From contig JBEKOI010000014.1 of assembly GCA_049521915.1 (NCBI GenBank), positions 1 to 64,000 of the forward strand: a stretch of DNA of 64,000 bases. The letters run 5' to 3'. The stretch is from Bog-756 sp049521915 (GTDB lineage: Bacteria; Actinomycetota; Acidimicrobiia; Acidimicrobiales; RAAP-2). Under the pieces are notes generated by a model that was not told where the DNA came from, made no database searches, and saw only the letters and a list, made by a program, of their open reading frames with translations. This document shows positions 17,382-25,205 of this stretch, in pieces (position 1 is the stretch's first letter; the number at the start of each line of letters is the position of its first letter). The translations under genes and the position numbers were made by a program.

Positions 17382-18368
17382 CTATCGGGTCCCGGCGGCG
17401 AGCTCCCGATAGTGCCGCCGCCAGATGAGGCGGTAGACCCGGCTCCATCGGGGAATCGACCGGAGGCCGGGTATGAAGGGCAGGAAGACCAGCACCAGGG
17501 TCAGGATCATCATGATGGCCCAGACCTGCAGGTCCCCACTGGACGAACCGTTCATGGGGGGCACCTGGTACCAGAGGGTGTAGAGCCACAGCCAGGCCTG
17601 GCCGGGGAAGTTGCCCGTCTCGTTCATCATGCCCCACTGGTCCCCGGACAGGTGCTGGTTCTGCGCCAGGTTGGCCAGGTAGTTCCCGTCGGCGATGAAC
17701 AGGAGGGGCTTCGTGTAGTCGGTCCCGTAGAACTGGTGCGAACTGAGCAGGGCCCCATCCAGGGCGCCGCTCCTGGCCATCGAGGTCAGCCCGTCGATGA
17801 TGGTTCCGACCGGCCCGTAGTCACCGGGTGGCACGGCGATCGAACCGCCCTTGAACGATGCGTTGGCCACCGCCTTCTCGTAGACGGCGGTCCAGGCCTG
17901 CTGCTGTGCCGGGGTGGCTGCGGTGTACCGGGCAACCGCAGCTCGCACGCCGGGTTCGTTGGGCAGGGTCTGCAGGGGGCCGATGACGAAGTCCTTGGCC
18001 GTGTCGATCGGGTGGTGGACCCCGAGCCACTGCTCGGGGGAGAACGGCCCGATGGACTGGGACGCTCCGGACGTGTTGTTGTACGGCGGGCCGTAGGTGG
18101 CCGTGGGACTGGTCCCGTCGAGCTCGGTGATGGCGGTCTGGGCGAAGTCGACCGGATTCGCCGTCGACCACGACTGCACGGTCACCGGCTTCTCGTCGGG
18201 GGACGAGAACACGACGGCCAGTGCCACCACGAGGATCACCACCACCACGAAGGCGATGACGACCTCCTTGACCAGATCGTAGGGCTCGTACCTGCCGTCC
18301 CACTCCCGCACGTCGCGGTCGGGTTTGAATCGGCGCCTGGCCCGGTGGACGGGGGCGACGTCCGTCAT
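17382..18368 (-). CDS. cytochrome b-complex companion membrane protein (often labelled cytochrome B6)
   Basis: Third gene of the cytochrome b operon, 328 residues. A cytoplasmic start (REWDGRYEPYDLVKEVVIAF) leads into one helix (VVVVILVVALAVVF), then about 210 extracytoplasmic residues beginning SSPDEKPVTVQSWSTANPVDFAQTA, and a second helix (AIMMILTLVLVFLPFIPGLRSIP) followed by a basic end (RVYRLIWRRHYREL). The PFIPG...P...YRLIWRxxYR ending is like that of cytochrome b6f subunit IV/b C-terminal proteins. No heme histidines or CxxCH are present. Its ATG overlaps the cytochrome b stop (ATGA at 18365-18368). It probably completes a quinol-oxidising membrane complex; the extracytoplasmic domain is of unknown function. 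Confidence 0.78.
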   Translation of the reverse strand: MTDVAPVHRARRRFKPDRDVREWDGRYEPYDLVKEVVIAFVVVVILVVALAVVFSSPDEKPVTVQSWSTANPVDFAQTAITELDGTSPTATYGPPYNNTSGASQSIGPFSPEQWLGVHHPIDTAKDFVIGPLQTLPNEPGVRAAVARYTAATPAQQQAWTAVYEKAVANASFKGGSIAVPPGDYGPVGTIIDGLTSMARSGALDGALLSSHQFYGTDYTKPLLFIADGNYLANLAQNQHLSGDQWGMMNETGNFPGQAWLWLYTLWYQVPPMNGSSSGDLQVWAIMMILTLVLVFLPFIPGLRSIPRWSRVYRLIWRRHYRELAAGTR

Positions 18369-19096
18369 GGTTGCGTCACGGCCGGGGCGTCGTCGGCGAC
18401 AGCCTCAGGCTTGTCGTCGCCGGCCACGCCGCCCGGCGGATCGAACGGCGGAACCACGCCGCGGAGGCGGACCAGCAGGACGTGGCCGGCGACGAGCACC
18501 ACGACCACGAGGGGGAGCAGGACGATATGCCACATGATCATCTGGCCGAAGTTCGTCACGTTGAAGATGGCCCCGGCACCGGTCGAGTTGATCCCGTCCT
18601 TGGCCTGGGTGCTGATCCACTGCGAGTCGAAGTTCTGTTGCGAGAGGTAGCCGGTGAAGGCGGCTCCGACCGAGACCACGAAGGACACCACACCGGTGAT
18701 CCAGGTGGCCCGGCGGCGGCCGCGCCATGCGGCCATGAAGAACTTCCCCCACAGATGGACGACCATGGCGAAGAAGAACACCTCGACACTCCACAGGTGC
18801 ATCGAGTTGACGAACAGCCCAACCGTCGAGACGTGCCACCAGGTCGGGCCGAAGATGGCCAACACGCAACCGGTGAGGATGACCACCGACAGGGCGCAGA
18901 GGGTGAGGACACCGAAGACGTAGATCCACGACGCCACATAGGCCGGCTGCCGGTCGGGCAGGAGCCGCCCCGGTGGCAGGGCCTCGGTGGCGGCGTGGCG
19001 GAGCTTGGCCGTCCACTGGTCGGCGTCCTCGGGCAGATCGGCGCTCTTGGCCACCGACGCCTGCTCGGGGCGGGTGACCTCGGTGTCGACGGTCAC
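18365..19096 (-). CDS. cytochrome b6-type diheme cytochrome b (N-terminal domain only)
   Basis: A 243-residue integral membrane protein with four helices. Helix B carries SMHLWSVEVFFFAMVVHLWGK, with the two histidines 14 apart, and helix D MWHIVLLPLVVVVLVAGHVLL with histidines 15 apart; this 14/15 spacing is that of cytochrome b6 rather than mitochondrial cytochrome b. It therefore should bind two b hemes and shuttle electrons across the membrane between quinol and quinone pools. The C-terminal cytochrome b half is not fused, and no Rieske protein or cytochrome c is nearby. The GTG start (19094-19096) overlaps the upstream small gene's stop (GTGA). Confidence 0.88.
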   Translation of the reverse strand: MTVDTEVTRPEQASVAKSADLPEDADQWTAKLRHAATEALPPGRLLPDRQPAYVASWIYVFGVLTLCALSVVILTGCVLAIFGPTWWHVSTVGLFVNSMHLWSVEVFFFAMVVHLWGKFFMAAWRGRRRATWITGVVSFVVSVGAAFTGYLSQQNFDSQWISTQAKDGINSTGAGAIFNVTNFGQMIMWHIVLLPLVVVVLVAGHVLLVRLRGVVPPFDPPGGVAGDDKPEAVADDAPAVTQP

Positions 19097-19284
19097 CGGT
19101 CACCGCCCTGGTGCCGCCTGAAGGGGATGAGGATGGCGGCCACGAAGACGATGACCATCAAGGCGATGAGCACCAGGTTGGCCACCGATATCTGGATGAA
19201 TCCCCAGTGGACGTAGTGACCGGGATGGCTGAGATCGACGAGACTGCCGAAGACCCGGCTCAATACTGCGGGCAGCATCTGCAT
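19093..19284 (-). CDS. small single-pass membrane protein of the cytochrome b operon (63 aa)
   Basis: A short first gene of the operon that is hidden inside a much longer open frame. Starting at ATG 19284 (AGGAGG ten bases upstream) it encodes 63 residues: an amphipathic start (MQMLPAVLSRVFGSLVDLSH), YVHWGFIQISVANLVLIALMVIVFVAAILIPF as a membrane helix, and a basic end. Its stop overlaps the cytochrome b GTG. It is probably an assembly or accessory subunit, by analogy with small subunits of bc and b6f complexes. A DosR-like motif at 19336-19350 lies 51 bases upstream of its start. Confidence 0.75.
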   Translation of the reverse strand: MQMLPAVLSRVFGSLVDLSHPGHYVHWGFIQISVANLVLIALMVIVFVAAILIPFRRHQGGDR

Positions 19285-19335
19285 GTGGGCGAAACCTCCT
19301 GGCTGGAAGGTTATTGAGCCCCTCTTGGTCACACT

Positions 19336-19350
19336 AGGGCCGAAAGTCCT
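19336..19350 (-). promoter_or_regulatory. DosR/DevR-like box upstream of the cytochrome b operon
   Basis: Minus-strand AGGACTTTCGGCCCT, identical over all 15 bases to the site at 28591-28605. It ends 51 bp before the first start codon of the operon (19284). It is one of at least seven matches to GGGACYTTYGGCCCT in intergenic regions of this window. Confidence 0.6.
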
Positions 19351-19434
19351 GTTGACCGGGGATCCCCGGATGATCCGGCGACGGGCGGGGCCGGGCCCTA
19401 CCGGACCTTCCCCCGCACCTGCCAGACTCAGTGG

Positions 19435-21564
19435 GTGGGGAAGCTCGACCGTCCGGCTCAGCGAACCGGGGCCTCCGCAGCAGCGCCCGGGTCGGGGGAA
19501 GGCTGGACGCGTCCGTTCGATCCTCGGTGGTGCATCATCGCGGACACCGACGAGGACATGGAGCCGGTGACAGCCAGCCTTCTCTGCCTCGCCGACGGCA
19601 CCATCGGGACAAGAGGCGTCCTCGAAGAGCAGGACGCACCCGACCTCTCCCCGGTGACGGCGGCAGACCTGTACGAACCGGACGGCCGGTCCGGCGAGCA
19701 CCTGATGGCACTGTCGTCGTGGTGCGCGTTGCCCCTCGTCGGGGGTACGCCCATGGGGCGGAGGGTGCTGGACTTGCGGGACGGGATGTTGACCCGGGAA
19801 GTCGCCGTGGGCCATTCCACCCTGCTCACGCGACGCTTCGCCTGCATCGCCCGGCCGGGCACCGCGGTACTCGTGGCCGATGTCGATCCGCGGCTGCTGA
19901 GGGAGCATGAACCGGCCCGCGATCCGGTCACATCGATGTCCCACAGCCAGCGGCATTCGACCTTCGGTGGGGGTGCGACCGTGACCGGCTCCACCACGTG
20001 GTCGGGAGCTCCTCCGGGTCACGGGGTGCGGCAGCACCTGGAGCGAATCGTGGTCCACCTGGTCTCCGCCACACGGACGCCGACCCGATCGAAAGCGGTG
20101 CAGCTGCTGACCGAGGCGACCGCGGCCGGTGCCTTCCGCCTGCTGGCCGAACAGCGGACCGCCTGGGACCGGCGGTGGTCACAGGCCGACGTCGAGGTCG
20201 TCGGAGATCCCCGGTCGACCATGGCGGTCCGATTCGCCATCTTCCACCTGCTGTCGACGGTCCGGCCGCGGGGTGAGGCGGCCGTGGGCGCCCGCGGGCT
20301 CACCGGCCCCGCCTACGCCGGTCACGTGTTCTGGGACACCGAAGCGTTCGTCATGCCCCTGATCGCAGGGGTGGACAGCAGATCGGCCCGGGCGGTACTC
20401 GAATACCGGATCCGCCGCCTTCCCCCGGCCCGCAGGCGGGCCGCACTCGACGGCCGGAGCGGTGCCCGATTCCCGTGGGAGTCCGCCCACAGCGGGGCCG
20501 ACGTGACACCCACCTCCGGTATCGACCACAAGGGCCGGACCGTCACCATCCGCACCGGTGATCTCGAGGAGCATGTGACCGCCGACGTGGCCTGGGCCGC
20601 CTGGCGGTACGCGGCGTGGATCGGTGACTGGTCGTTCCTGACCGGTCCGGGTCGGCCGCTGGTGGTGGACACCGCCCGGTACTGGGCCAGCCGCATCCGC
20701 TGGGACGCCGACCATCGGGCCCACATCGACTCGGTGACCGGTCCCGACGAGTACCACGAATGCGTGAACGACAACGCGTTCACCAATCTGATGGCTCGCT
20801 GGAATCTTCGTCGTGCCGCCGAGCTGGTCGAGCGGGGAAAGCCCGGGGAGGTCCGGGACGGAGAGGCGGAGGAATCCGACGTCTGGCGAACGGCGGCGGA
20901 CGCGCTGGTCGACAACTTCGACCCGGTCACCCACCTGTACGAGCAGTTCGACGGCTTCGACCGGCTTCAGCCGCTGATGGCGAAGGACCTCGGCGTCCCT
21001 CCGTTCTCCGCCGACCTCGTCATCGGAGCGGAGCGACTGGCGGGCACCCAGATCATCAAGCAGGCCGACGTGCTCATGGCCCATCTGCTCATTCCGGAAG
21101 GGACGGCTCCCGGGTCGTTGGAGCCCAACCTCGACCACTACCTGCCCCGCACCTCTCACGGGAGCTCGCTCTCCCCCGCCGCCCACGCCGTCCTCCTGGC
21201 CCGGGCCGGCCGCCCCGGCGAGGCGCTCGACCACCTCCGGCTGGCTGCGTCGGTCGATCTGGACGACGTCACCCAGACGACGGGTGCCGGTCTGCATGTG
21301 GCCAACCTCGGGGGCATCTGGCAGGCCATGGTGTACGGCTTCGCCGGACTGTCGGTGATCAGCCCCGACGATCGGACCCTGTCCCTGGATCCGGTGCTGC
21401 CGGAGGCCTGGGAGGAGTTACGGATCCGGGTCCGCTGGCATCGCCGCCGGCTCCGTCTCGTGTGCCGGAACGACGCCGTGCACGTCGGCACCGACCGGCC
21501 GCTGAGGGTGACGGTACGCGGCACGACGGTCCGGGTCGAGCCGCCCGGGAGGTGGGTGGCATGA
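19435..21564 (+). CDS. GH65 family glycoside hydrolase/phosphorylase
   Basis: Up to 709 residues. The N-terminal beta-sandwich has TASLLCLADGTIGTRGVLEE, the usual (S/G)LxxLxNGxxGTRG entry. The (alpha/alpha)6 catalytic domain has GHVFWDTEAFVMPLI, GARFPWESAHSG, and the general acid in TGPDEYHECVNDNAFTN (Glu439), then ADLVIGAERLAGTQIIKQADVLM, with the KQAD that in phosphorylases precedes the phosphate loop, and TSHGSSLSPAAHAVLLA, a Ser-rich loop that fits phosphate binding. So trehalose, maltose or kojibiose phosphorylase activity is more likely than hydrolysis. GTG 19435 is the start used. The stop overlaps the ATG of a beta-phosphoglucomutase-like gene that would use its beta-glucose 1-phosphate product, as in mycobacterial GH65/HAD pairs. 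Confidence 0.9.
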   Translation: MGKLDRPAQRTGASAAAPGSGEGWTRPFDPRWCIIADTDEDMEPVTASLLCLADGTIGTRGVLEEQDAPDLSPVTAADLYEPDGRSGEHLMALSSWCALPLVGGTPMGRRVLDLRDGMLTREVAVGHSTLLTRRFACIARPGTAVLVADVDPRLLREHEPARDPVTSMSHSQRHSTFGGGATVTGSTTWSGAPPGHGVRQHLERIVVHLVSATRTPTRSKAVQLLTEATAAGAFRLLAEQRTAWDRRWSQADVEVVGDPRSTMAVRFAIFHLLSTVRPRGEAAVGARGLTGPAYAGHVFWDTEAFVMPLIAGVDSRSARAVLEYRIRRLPPARRRAALDGRSGARFPWESAHSGADVTPTSGIDHKGRTVTIRTGDLEEHVTADVAWAAWRYAAWIGDWSFLTGPGRPLVVDTARYWASRIRWDADHRAHIDSVTGPDEYHECVNDNAFTNLMARWNLRRAAELVERGKPGEVRDGEAEESDVWRTAADALVDNFDPVTHLYEQFDGFDRLQPLMAKDLGVPPFSADLVIGAERLAGTQIIKQADVLMAHLLIPEGTAPGSLEPNLDHYLPRTSHGSSLSPAAHAVLLARAGRPGEALDHLRLAASVDLDDVTQTTGAGLHVANLGGIWQAMVYGFAGLSVISPDDRTLSLDPVLPEAWEELRIRVRWHRRRLRLVCRNDAVHVGTDRPLRVTVRGTTVRVEPPGRWVA

Positions 21565-22944
21565 CGGAGGCGCCCACCGCCCGCGGCTTGCACGTGTTCG
21601 GGGCCCCCGACGCGGCGTCCGGACCCTGGCGGGAAGTCGTCTCCCGCGCGCTCTCGTTGGCCGGTCTCACCTCGGTGGTCGATGAGCGTGCCGGCAGACC
21701 TGGCGCCCCGGTGGCGGATCAGGACATCGTTATGTCCGCGGCCACGACGGGCGATCCCATCCTGGTCCTCCCGCACCGGCACTCCCCCACCGAGCCCCTC
21801 GGAGCACATCCATGCCTCCTGGTGCCGATCGAGGCCACCCGGGCGGAGCGCCGCGTGCTGCGCCCCTGGATCGAGCGCGCCGAGCGGCTCGGATTCGAGG
21901 TCGAGCCCCGGGCACCACGCGGAGGCGTGGTGGGCGCAGGCACGCCGTCGGTATCGGATGGGCACGGCGACCCTGTCGATCGAGACCGGCGATCCCGCCG
22001 ACAGCATCCTGGCCGCGGCGAGCCGGTTCGACCTGATCATGCTCTTCTGGCAGGGCGATGTCACCGCCGGGCACGCCGCCACCCTCCGCAAGGTGATCAG
22101 CGGTGCCGACAGGCCGCTGCTCCTCGTGCGCAATCCCCCGGCCACGGCCACCGGTACCGGTCGGACAACAGGACAGGTCGACATCTACGCGTACCAAGCC
22201 TGGCTGTTCGACCTCGACGGCGTCTTGACCAAGACGGCGGACGTCCACGCCGCGGCCTGGAAGCAGGCCTTCGACCAGTTCCTGGCCGAGGAGGGGGCCC
22301 GAACGGGCGCGGTCTTCGAGCCGTTCGACTCCGCCGGCGACTACCGGCGCTACGTGGACGGTGAGCCCCGCGATGACGGCGTGCGCGACTTTCTGGCCGC
22401 CCGGGGTATCACGCTTCCCGAAGGCGTGGAAGGCGATCCTCCCTCGGCCCGGACCGTGAAGGGCCTCGGCAACCGCAAGAACGACCTGGTGCTGGCCGTC
22501 CTCGACAGCCAGGGGGTGGCGGCCTACGACGGAGCCGTCGCCCTGGTGAAGAAGCTGCGCAGTCACGGTACGCCCATGGCCGTCGTATCGGCCAGTGAGA
22601 ACACCCAGGCGGTGCTCGAAGCCGCGGGGATCGCCGATCTGTTCGATGCCAGGGTCGACGGCCACGTGGTCAAGGAACGCCACCTGGCCGGCAAGCCGGC
22701 TCCCGACAGTTATCTCGAGGGGGCAAGCATGCTGCACGTCGACCCACACAGGACCGTCGTCGTCGAGGACGCCCTGGCCGGGGTGGAAGCGGGCCGGGCC
22801 GGGCAGTTCGGCCTCGTGGTCGGCGTCGACCACCACGACGACGCCGACCACCACGACTACGCCGACGAGCTCCGGTCCCACGGCGCCGACGTGGTCGTGA
22901 GCGACCTCGGCACGTTGCTGGACCGTGCGGTCCCACCCGGGTGA
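21561..22944 (+). CDS. USP-like domain plus beta-phosphoglucomutase-like HAD hydrolase, frameshifted
   Basis: The gene begins at ATG 21561, overlapping the GH65 stop (ATGA). The first frame encodes a universal-stress-like N-terminal half (DPILVLPHRHSPTEPLGAHPCLLVPIEATRAERRVLRPW) up to about 21905; the next frame takes over with HHAEAWWAQARRR, then ETGDPADSILAAASRFDLIMLFWQGDV, and the HAD domain. Removing one base in the CCCC or GGG runs at 21906-21912 joins the frames. HAD motifs are LFDLDGVLTKTADVHAAAWK, VVSASENTQ, KPAPDSYL and VVVEDALAGVEAGRAG, typical of beta-phosphoglucomutase, which would turn glucose 1-phosphate from the GH65 reaction into glucose 6-phosphate. If the frameshift is real, the HAD part could still start alone, for example at ATG 21958. 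Confidence 0.82.
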
Positions 22945-22953
22945 CCGGTGGGT

Positions 22954-22968
22954 GGGACCTTCGGCCCT
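22954..22968 (+). promoter_or_regulatory. DosR/DevR-like box upstream of the DUF1918 gene
   Basis: GGGACCTTCGGCCCT, a perfect match to the window consensus, in the gap after the HAD gene and 59 bases before the DUF1918 ATG. Confidence 0.6.
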
Positions 22969-23027
22969 GGTCGGCCTGGCGGCGCAGCTCGATGATGGGG
23001 GTACGTGAAGGTATCGAGGAGGTAGCA

Positions 23028-23228
23028 ATGCAAGCGAGCGTGGGAGACCGGATCGTGATCCACGGACACCGGGCCGGTGAGCCGGACCGCGATGGAGAGA
23101 TCATGGGCGTCGAAGGAGCGGACGGACAGCCCCCTTATCTCGTTCGATGGGGCGACACCGGTCACACCAGCACGTTCTTCCCCGGCCCCGACGCCTCCAT
23201 CCAACACTTCGAGCACACCGGACCATGA
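23028..23228 (+). CDS. DUF1918 protein
   Basis: A 66-residue protein that is essentially one SH3-like DUF1918 domain: MQASVGDRIVIHGHRAGEPDRDGEIMGVEGADGQPPYLVRWGDTGHTSTFFPGPDASI. Function of the family is unknown, though it is common in actinobacteria. ATG 23028 has AGGAGG five bases upstream, so the longer open frame from 22941 is not used. A DosR-like box precedes it. It is followed closely by the phosphoribosyltransferase and may be cotranscribed. Confidence 0.92.
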   Translation: MQASVGDRIVIHGHRAGEPDRDGEIMGVEGADGQPPYLVRWGDTGHTSTFFPGPDASIQHFEHTGP

Positions 23229-23271
23229 GATGAGCGGCGTGGACCGGTCGCCGGCCTCAGGAGTTGGGACC

Positions 23272-23991
23272 ATGGTGACCGGTCCCTTCCGGGAGGGTCG
23301 ACGGGGGCGCCAGGAGCCCGACGTGCCGTTCGTCGACCGTGAGCAGGCCGGCCGGGAAGTGGGCGAACGGCTGGCCGGCGTCCCGTGCCGCCATCCTGTG
23401 GTGCTCGCCCTCCCCCGGGGAGGAGTTCCCGTCGGCTACCAGGTGGCGTTGGCCATCGGCGCCCCTCTCGACGTGATCGTCGTACGCAAGCTCGGGGTGC
23501 CGTTCCAATCGGAACTGGCCATGGGCGCCATCGGTGAGGACGGGGTGCAGGTCATGGATGAGGCGGTGGTAGCCGCGGCCCGGGTCAGCCCGGCCGACAT
23601 CTATGCCGTGGAAGCCAGGGAGCGGGCCGAGCTGGTTCGTCGCGTCCGCCGCTACCGTTCGGTGTGCGGGAGGGTCCCGTTGGCGGGGCGAACGGCCATC
23701 GTGGTGGACGATGGGATGGCCACGGGTTCGACCGCTCGGGCCGCATGTCTTGTGGCACGGGCCCACGGCGCGTCGCAGGTGATCATGGCCACGCCGGTGG
23801 CCTCGCCCCAGGCCGTGGCCATGCTGGGCCAGGTCGCCGACCACGTCGTCGCCCTCGAACAGCCTGACCCGTTCTTCGCCGTCGGCCGTTGGTACCGCCA
23901 CTTCGGTCAGGTCTCGGACGACGACGTGCTGGCCGTGCTGGCCTCCACAGGCACCCGCAGCCATCAGGGACCGTCCACCACTGAGGACTAA
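23272..23991 (+). CDS. phosphoribosyltransferase family protein
   Basis: A type I PRTase-fold protein of about 239 residues. The PRPP motif is AIVVDDGMATGSTARAACLVA, and the N-terminal part (FVDREQAGREVGERLAGVPCRHPVVLALPRGGVPVGYQVALAIGAPLDVIVVRKLGVPFQSELAMGAIGE) matches the stand-alone actinobacterial PRTases, of which Rv0571c is a mycobacterial example in the DosR regulon. Substrate unknown. ATG 23272 is chosen because AGGAG lies eight bases upstream; ATG 23230 is an alternative. Its stop codon lies inside the DosR-like box serving the next gene. Confidence 0.88.
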   Translation: MVTGPFREGRRGRQEPDVPFVDREQAGREVGERLAGVPCRHPVVLALPRGGVPVGYQVALAIGAPLDVIVVRKLGVPFQSELAMGAIGEDGVQVMDEAVVAAARVSPADIYAVEARERAELVRRVRRYRSVCGRVPLAGRTAIVVDDGMATGSTARAACLVARAHGASQVIMATPVASPQAVAMLGQVADHVVALEQPDPFFAVGRWYRHFGQVSDDDVLAVLASTGTRSHQGPSTTED

Positions 23992-23998
23992 CGGCCCT
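23984..23998 (+). promoter_or_regulatory. DosR/DevR-like box upstream of the Zn-alcohol dehydrogenase
   Basis: AGGACTAACGGCCCT overlaps the TAA stop (23989-23991) of the phosphoribosyltransferase and ends 59 bases before the ATG at 24058. The central TAAC differs from the TTYG consensus but the flanking halves are intact. Confidence 0.5.
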
Positions 23999-24057
23999 AC
24001 CCGCGGACCGGCCGGAAGCTCACCCTGGTTACAACAGCCAGCAAGAGGAGATCGGCC

Positions 24058-25098
24058 ATGAAAGCACTCGTCTACGAAGGTCCCGGGCTCAAAACCTGGA
24101 AGCAGGTGGCCGACCCGGTCATCCGGGACGACTCGGATGCCATCGTGCAGGTGGATACGACCACGATCTGCGGATCCGACCTCCACATCCTGAAAGGTGA
24201 CGTGCCCGAGACCACGCCGGGGACGATCCTCGGTCACGAGGCGGTGGGCACGGTGCTGGCCGTCGGGGCCGGAGTCAAGACGCTGGTCCCCGGCGACCGG
24301 GTGCTGGTCTCGTGCATCTCCTCCTGCGGACGGTGCCGGTTCTGCCGTGAGGGTCGCTACGGCCAGTGCCTCGGAGGTGGCGGGTGGATCCTCGGGCACC
24401 TAATCGACGGAACCCAGGCCGAGATGGTGCGGGTGCCGTTCGCCGACACCTCGACCTACCGGGTCCCACCCGGTGCCAGTGACGAACAGGTGCTCATGCT
24501 GTCCGACATCCTCCCGACCGCCTACGAAGTGGGCGTCCTCAACGGCGCCGTTCGGCCCGGCGACGTCGTGGCCGTCGTCGGCGCCGGCCCGGTGGGGTTG
24601 TCGGCCATCCTGGGAGCCAAGTTGTTCTCCCCCGGCCACGTGGTGGCCATCGACCTGGCCGACTCGCGGCTCGAGGCGGCCAAGGGATTCGGCGCCGACG
24701 TCGTGGTCAACAACGGGCGCGAGGATGCGGTCGCCGTTGTGCGGTCCATGACCGACGACCTGGGTGCCGACGTGGCCATCGAGGCGGTCGGCGTCCCCGA
24801 CACGTTCGAGCTCTGCACCGAGCTGGTCCGGCCGGGCGGTCATGTGGCCAACATCGGCGTCCATGGCCGGGCGGCGACGCTCCATCTCGAATCGCTCTGG
24901 ATCCGCGACGTGACCATCACCACCGGGCTGGTGGACACCTACTCGACGCCCACGCTGCTGCGGCTCCTGACCTCCGGGCACATCGACGCGGCTCCCTTTG
25001 CCAGCCACCATTTCGAATTGGGCCAGATGCTCGATGCCTATGACACCTTCGCCCGGGCTGCGGAGACAGGCGCGCTCAAGGTGGTGATCAGCCGGTGA
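24058..25098 (+). CDS. zinc-dependent alcohol dehydrogenase (MDR family)
   Basis: A 346-residue medium-chain dehydrogenase. The catalytic zinc site is visible as TTICGSDLHILKG and LGHEAVGTV, and the structural zinc lobe as ISSCGRCRFCREGRYGQC with four cysteines. The Rossmann fold is VVAVVGAGPVGLSAILGAKLF, with an aspartate (VVAIDLADSRLEAA) after beta-2, so NAD rather than NADP is expected. The GGWILGHLIDGTQAEMVRVPFADTS stretch is typical of the isopropanol/butanediol/threonine dehydrogenase-like group. A good ribosome binding site (AGAGGAG) precedes the ATG, and a DosR-like box lies 59 bases further up. It probably reduces an aldehyde or ketone in low oxygen. Confidence 0.93.
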   Translation: MKALVYEGPGLKTWKQVADPVIRDDSDAIVQVDTTTICGSDLHILKGDVPETTPGTILGHEAVGTVLAVGAGVKTLVPGDRVLVSCISSCGRCRFCREGRYGQCLGGGGWILGHLIDGTQAEMVRVPFADTSTYRVPPGASDEQVLMLSDILPTAYEVGVLNGAVRPGDVVAVVGAGPVGLSAILGAKLFSPGHVVAIDLADSRLEAAKGFGADVVVNNGREDAVAVVRSMTDDLGADVAIEAVGVPDTFELCTELVRPGGHVANIGVHGRAATLHLESLWIRDVTITTGLVDTYSTPTLLRLLTSGHIDAAPFASHHFELGQMLDAYDTFARAAETGALKVVISR

Positions 25099-25205
25099 CC
25101 ACCCGATGGGAATGCCCGGGGCGGAGCGCACCGGCACCACCCTCGAAGCGGAACCGTTGCCGAGCCCGTCGGTCGGGCTGCATCCCCAGGTAGGAAGGGA
25201 GCCCG

